DNA of 36,304 bases, taken from positions 1 through 36,304 of the forward strand of contig MU835789.1 in NCBI GenBank assembly GCA_029204225.1, read 5' to 3'. The translations under genes were made by a program, and so were the position numbers. Of the stretch, positions 33,238 through 36,304 are shown piece by piece. The notes beneath the pieces were generated by a model. The model did no database searches and was not told the DNA's origin. It worked only from the letters and a program-made list of their open reading frames with translations. Origin of the DNA: Diphasiastrum complanatum (Eukaryota; Streptophyta; Lycopodiopsida; Lycopodiales; Lycopodiaceae). Position 1 is the stretch's first letter. Every line of letters begins with the position of its first letter.

Positions 33238-33510
33238 CTGACAAGAGGTTCTAATCTGCATCTGATGAGCATCCGACGAGCATCCGACGCTTGCATTTGA
33301 CAAGATGCATCTGATGAGCATCCGACAAGATGCATCTGCAAGCATCTGACATTTGCACTCACCTGAGCTTCCGACGCTTGAATCCGACAAGCTACATCCG
33401 ACGACAAGATGCATCCAATGAATTCTATCCGCTAGTTTTTTCTTGATAGATTACATCCGACGAGTCATTTGCATCCGACCGATGATCAGACCGATGCATA
33501 CGACGTCTTA
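33238..33510. repeat. Degenerate 'GCATCCGAC' minisatellite
   Basis: About 270 bases built from variants of 'gcatccgac', 'gatgcatctga' and 'gagcatccgac', with 'ccgac' or 'ctgac' recurring every 10-20 bases. It is GC-richer than its surroundings. The minus-strand frames open across it (Ser/Ala/Cys/Asp-rich) are products of the repeat, not genes. Confidence 0.8.
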
Positions 33511-33567
33511 CCTAAAATTTTTAGTATAACCGTTGGTCGCCCACTTCATTTTTGACCATGGTCTATT

Positions 33568-33975
33568 CTATCCATATTTGCCAATGTGCTCACATATGTG
33601 GTAACTCATTTGCAATATTGTCATTGTACCTAGTGGACAACTCAAAATCTTCACAACTATCTCACAAGCCTCAAACATATTTTCAAATTTGCTAATGATA
33701 GAAATATTTGACAATAGAGTGGTAACACTGGATACATCCTTAGTTGCCACTTCAATCTTGTTTATAATTTTTTTTTGGCTAGAAATTCAACCAAACCATC
33801 ACTATCACTTAATTCATCCCCATTGAAATCAATCAATGGATCAAATATGATAATTGTAGTCCAGATCATAGGCTAGTGCATGATCTCTTTGGAATTCACC
33901 AACATAAACTTTGTGTCTCCTCTCCCTTGACAAAATCTTTTTAAAAATATCAATTAGTCCAATAAGATAGATTTA
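33568..33975 (-). pseudogene. Unidentified broken coding stretch, divergent from Ulp1-like copy 3
   Basis: Minus-strand pieces read 'RERRHKVYVGEFQRDHALAY', then after a shift 'DPLIDFNGDELSDSDGLVEF' and 'LAKKKL'. After another shift come 'KIEVATKDVSSVTTLLSNIS' and 'TMTILQMSYHICEHIGKYG', followed by a stop. Composition and continuity across small shifts suggest a once real protein. I do not recognise it and it does not match cluster genes 2 or 4. Confidence 0.4.
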
Positions 33976-34009
33976 TTTGGAAATTATTTGGATTTTTTTC
34001 TTTCAGATA

Positions 34010-35090
34010 GTCAAAAGAGATTTCGATTGGATTCAAAATTTTGTGAAGAGCTAAAAAAAAATCTACTGAGATATCATATGTGATTGTCAAAGCGGGTCAA
34101 AAACTTTTGCAGCAAAGTATTAGTCTTGATCCTTTCAAGATATGTTTGTAATAAGTTCATATTTCATGAGTGTAGTCAAATCTAAGGATGCGCCAATTTT
34201 GAGAGAACATACTATAGTTCAATGGCCAAGATTTATTTGATCCCATATGAAAATAGATAAGTCTTGTCAGTTGAGCAATGTATGTCTTTTATTTTGATGT
34301 CTATATTTCTTTATATAGTGATTATAATTTCATTTCTAATATTGTAGTCATCATTGGAGCCTGAATATTCTTTCCGTCAAAGTCAATAAAAAAGGATTAT
34401 CAAATTTTCTGTGCTAAAATAAATTCAGCTGACTAAACACATAGTGAATTTAATTCTTTGCTACATATAGCTATCTATGAAATACCAATAACAGTCATGT
34501 CTGTTGGTTATATAAAAAAAGTCAATTGAGATAAACATTATTCTTAATTTTCTTCTTGTTGGATTTAAATTTTTTTTGTCTTTTTGTGTACCTTATATTT
34601 GTCATAATACTGATACATTCCTTTCAATATTTGTAGACTGTACAATAGAAGGATTCTGTTAGTTGTGTATGGTTTTTGTTGTACAATACAAAGCTATTTT
34701 TTGAGTGGTATAATCTACAATAGGATGTTGACATAAATAAGATAATATTCATTTAATGTTTTATTCATTTTAATTTTAATCTCTTTAGGATCATGTCTAC
34801 TAAATTCCTAATCCATCTTGTTGGCAATGACAGTTCACTCTTGATTCATACAATCTTGATGAAGTGTATAGATTGCAGCAAGAGTTGATTAAGATTTTTA
34901 TTACAAATAGTATAACTTTTGTCCCAAAAATTGAGAGCATTGAAGGTGTTGGAAAAAAAACTACTCTTGCTCCAATAGCCTTCAGGTTGCTCAGGATGCA
35001 GATGTTATAATATACGAGGAGAATGATATGACAATTGGCCTATCCAATGAAGAGAAAAGAGAAATAACAAAAAATGAGATTACAACCTAG
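34010..35090 (+). pseudogene. Ulp1/C48-type cysteine protease pseudogene, copy 3
   Basis: After an acceptor TTTCTTTCAG (about 34005) come 'VIVKAGQKLLQQSISLDPF' and 'MFVISSYFMSVVKSKDAPIL', parallel to copy 1. The exon from 34348 reads 'HHWSLNILSVKVN', with the catalytic His of HWxL intact. The exon from 34637 reads 'DSVSCVWFLLYNTKLFFEW': the nucleophile Cys is kept but the following Gly is Val, and the Gln region is broken by TAG. The exon from 34833 reads 'FTLDSYNLDEVYRLQQELIK'. A last exon, 34986-35090, reads 'VAQDADVIIYEEN' to a stop. Intron borders match copies 1 and 2. No H3-like sequence lies upstream. It is not functional. Confidence 0.65.
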
Positions 35091-35699
35091 AAACTTCTTA
35101 ATACTAACCTAGCAACTTCTTAGATCGTACAACAGGCCGCTCTCACACGTGCCAACTTGGACCTATGCTTTTGTTCAGTGATTTGATTATCAATGCTTGT
35201 TGTTTGTCAAATTGCCAATCTAGATCAAGATTTTAATAGTTTTTTGATAGATTGTTAAGCAAGTACATAATCACTCTTGTTGAAAATGAAAAATCATCTA
35301 TCTTGACTTTAGGCTTGCTACAAGGTTTTTTCTATGCAAGTTTGTTGTTTCATAATGTAAACGCCAAATTTGGCCTAGAAGGAACTTGAGCTATATGGGT
35401 TTCTCAAGTCTAGTTGGTAGAATACAACTTGCATATAGATTGTAGACTTAGAAATGTCATTAATATTCTTGTAGAAACTCGTGGCACATCACATGCAATG
35501 GTTGTAAGTGATCCATAGTGGCATGCAAGACATGCACAAAGTGAAATGGACACATGCATGATGATTTGTACAATTCTAGCTAGAAAAATGACACTTGGTA
35601 AAAGTAGGTAGAAATGCATGCACGAGATGTGACAAACGTCACTAATACTTTAGTTTTCACTCATAGAAGTGGATGGAAGGTGGATGGATGTGGTTCTAC
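35091..35699. other. Unassigned stretch, possibly early part of the LTR
   Basis: No coding signal. The left end of the downstream LTR could lie here (a TG-starting 'tgtaaacgcc' at about 35359 or 'tgtagac' at about 35440), but its mate is not visible. Confidence 0.35.
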
Positions 35700-36053
35700 C
35701 TCGAGCTACCTCAAACTCCATAAATATGTGTAGCTATTCTCATAATCTTTGATGAAGAACCAAGCTTTGAAGCTATTCCATGCCATTCTGGATCTACACC
35801 ATCATTTGCTTGAATATCTCTCTCTCTTTCTCTCTCTAACTCGTGTTGAGGCTTATGCTCATACACTAAATTCTTGTACTTTTGCTCTATTGTAATCAAA
35901 TCTATCATTCTTTGATTCCTAGCATGCTAGATTGTGATTAAGCCATTAAATTCTATACTAGATCTTGCTATTCAATCTAGAATCAATTTGTGCTAATCAT
36001 AAAGCTTAATAAGATCATTCACATTTGAGGATAGTTCCCCACACGCTTTCACA
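35700..36053 (+). mobile_element. Copia LTR, 3' part, plus orientation (left end uncertain)
   Basis: It contains a TATA-like 'cataaatatg' (35719) and a TC-rich leader (35815-35840), and ends 'cacgctttca' directly before the primer-binding site. This is the normal order for a 5' LTR. The element body would lie beyond the window. Confidence 0.6.
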
Positions 36054-36066
36054 TGGTATCAGATCC
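36054..36066 (+). other. Copia primer-binding site
   Basis: 'tggtatcagatcc' matches the plant Copia primer site TGGTATCAGAGC except near its end. It follows the LTR by about two bases. Confidence 0.8.
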
Positions 36067-36200
36067 AAGTACAAGGGTTTTAATCATTGACCAAATCTAA
36101 TCCATTTTTAGCAAGTATTGGTGCTAAAAACTAGTTTTGTGAGGGCGAGCTAGAAGCTAAGTTTTCGTGAGGCGATTTGATTCCAAACTTGGTAGGGATC

Positions 36201-36304
36201 AAAATTCATATTGTTCACACGTGTGGGCACCTTTGAACTTGCATTTAAAATTCGTACTGTTCATACGTGTGGACACGTGTGGGCACCTCTGAACCTGCAT
36301 GAAA
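36201..36304. repeat. Two-copy direct repeat in the Copia leader
   Basis: 'aaaattcatattgttcac' at 36201 and 'aaaattcgtactgttcat' at 36247 begin two similar units. Each ends in 'acgtgtgggcacct' and 'gaac.tgcat', and the second carries an extra 'acgtgtgg'. They sit just inside the primer site. Confidence 0.8.

Noticed and set aside
33238-33510. CRISPR-like array
   Set aside because: Units are short, variable and without unique spacers of constant length, and the DNA is plant nuclear.

Overview
The window looks like nuclear DNA of a land plant. It is AT-rich and gene-poor, with short GT-AG introns, several Ty1/Copia LTR-retrotransposon fragments (primer-binding sites of the initiator-Met tRNA type), one Ty3/Gypsy fragment, a plant-type short-chain dehydrogenase (SDR) and a leucine-zipper fragment resembling plant MIP1/DUF547 proteins. 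I cannot name the species. I see no intact protein-coding gene: almost every recognisable coding stretch carries stops, frameshifts or truncations. Some of these breaks could be assembly errors.

Layout. (1) 371-6624: two diverged copies (A 371-2403, B 3695-6624) of one segment, separated by a Copia LTR (2455-3567). Copy B carries an SDR pseudogene (4861-5610). Copy A has lost nearly all of it and keeps only the last coding residues behind a long (GA)n tract. (2) 6995-9975: a Copia gag relic on the minus strand, an LTR-like block, and a Copia RNase H relic on the plus strand. (3) 10110-16400: the most unusual part, four broken spliced genes in alternating orientation. They are an unidentified plus-strand gene with a 'QGMEKSH' motif, an unidentified minus-strand gene, a plus-strand histone H3-like gene followed by a Ulp1/C48-type cysteine protease, and an unidentified minus-strand gene. 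A 0.8 kb block rich in G-boxes and short repeats lies between the divergent pair. (4) 16798-21060: a Copia RT relic and a long/short pair of related elements (16928-19015 and 20210-21060). The long copy carries the zipper fragment. (5) 21599-21830: last exons of a second Ulp1-like copy, then a third copy of the SDR-flank repeat that leads into a three-unit tandem array of about 1.46 kb per unit (22434-26825), each unit with a (CT)n(CA)n tract. (6) 28010-32600: two different Copia elements joined in opposite orientation at about 29667. (7) 32700-36304: a Gypsy integrase relic, a 'GCATCCGAC' minisatellite, an unidentified minus-strand relic, a third Ulp1-like copy (34010-35090), and a plus-strand Copia LTR with its primer-binding site.

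The best candidate for something new is the alternating cluster in region 3, and within it the pairing of an H3 fold (with a loop 1 one residue longer than canonical H3, as in centromeric H3) with a Ulp1-type protease on the same strand. The protease part recurs twice more in the window, so it belongs to a repeated family, possibly a large mobile element. That last step is inference.
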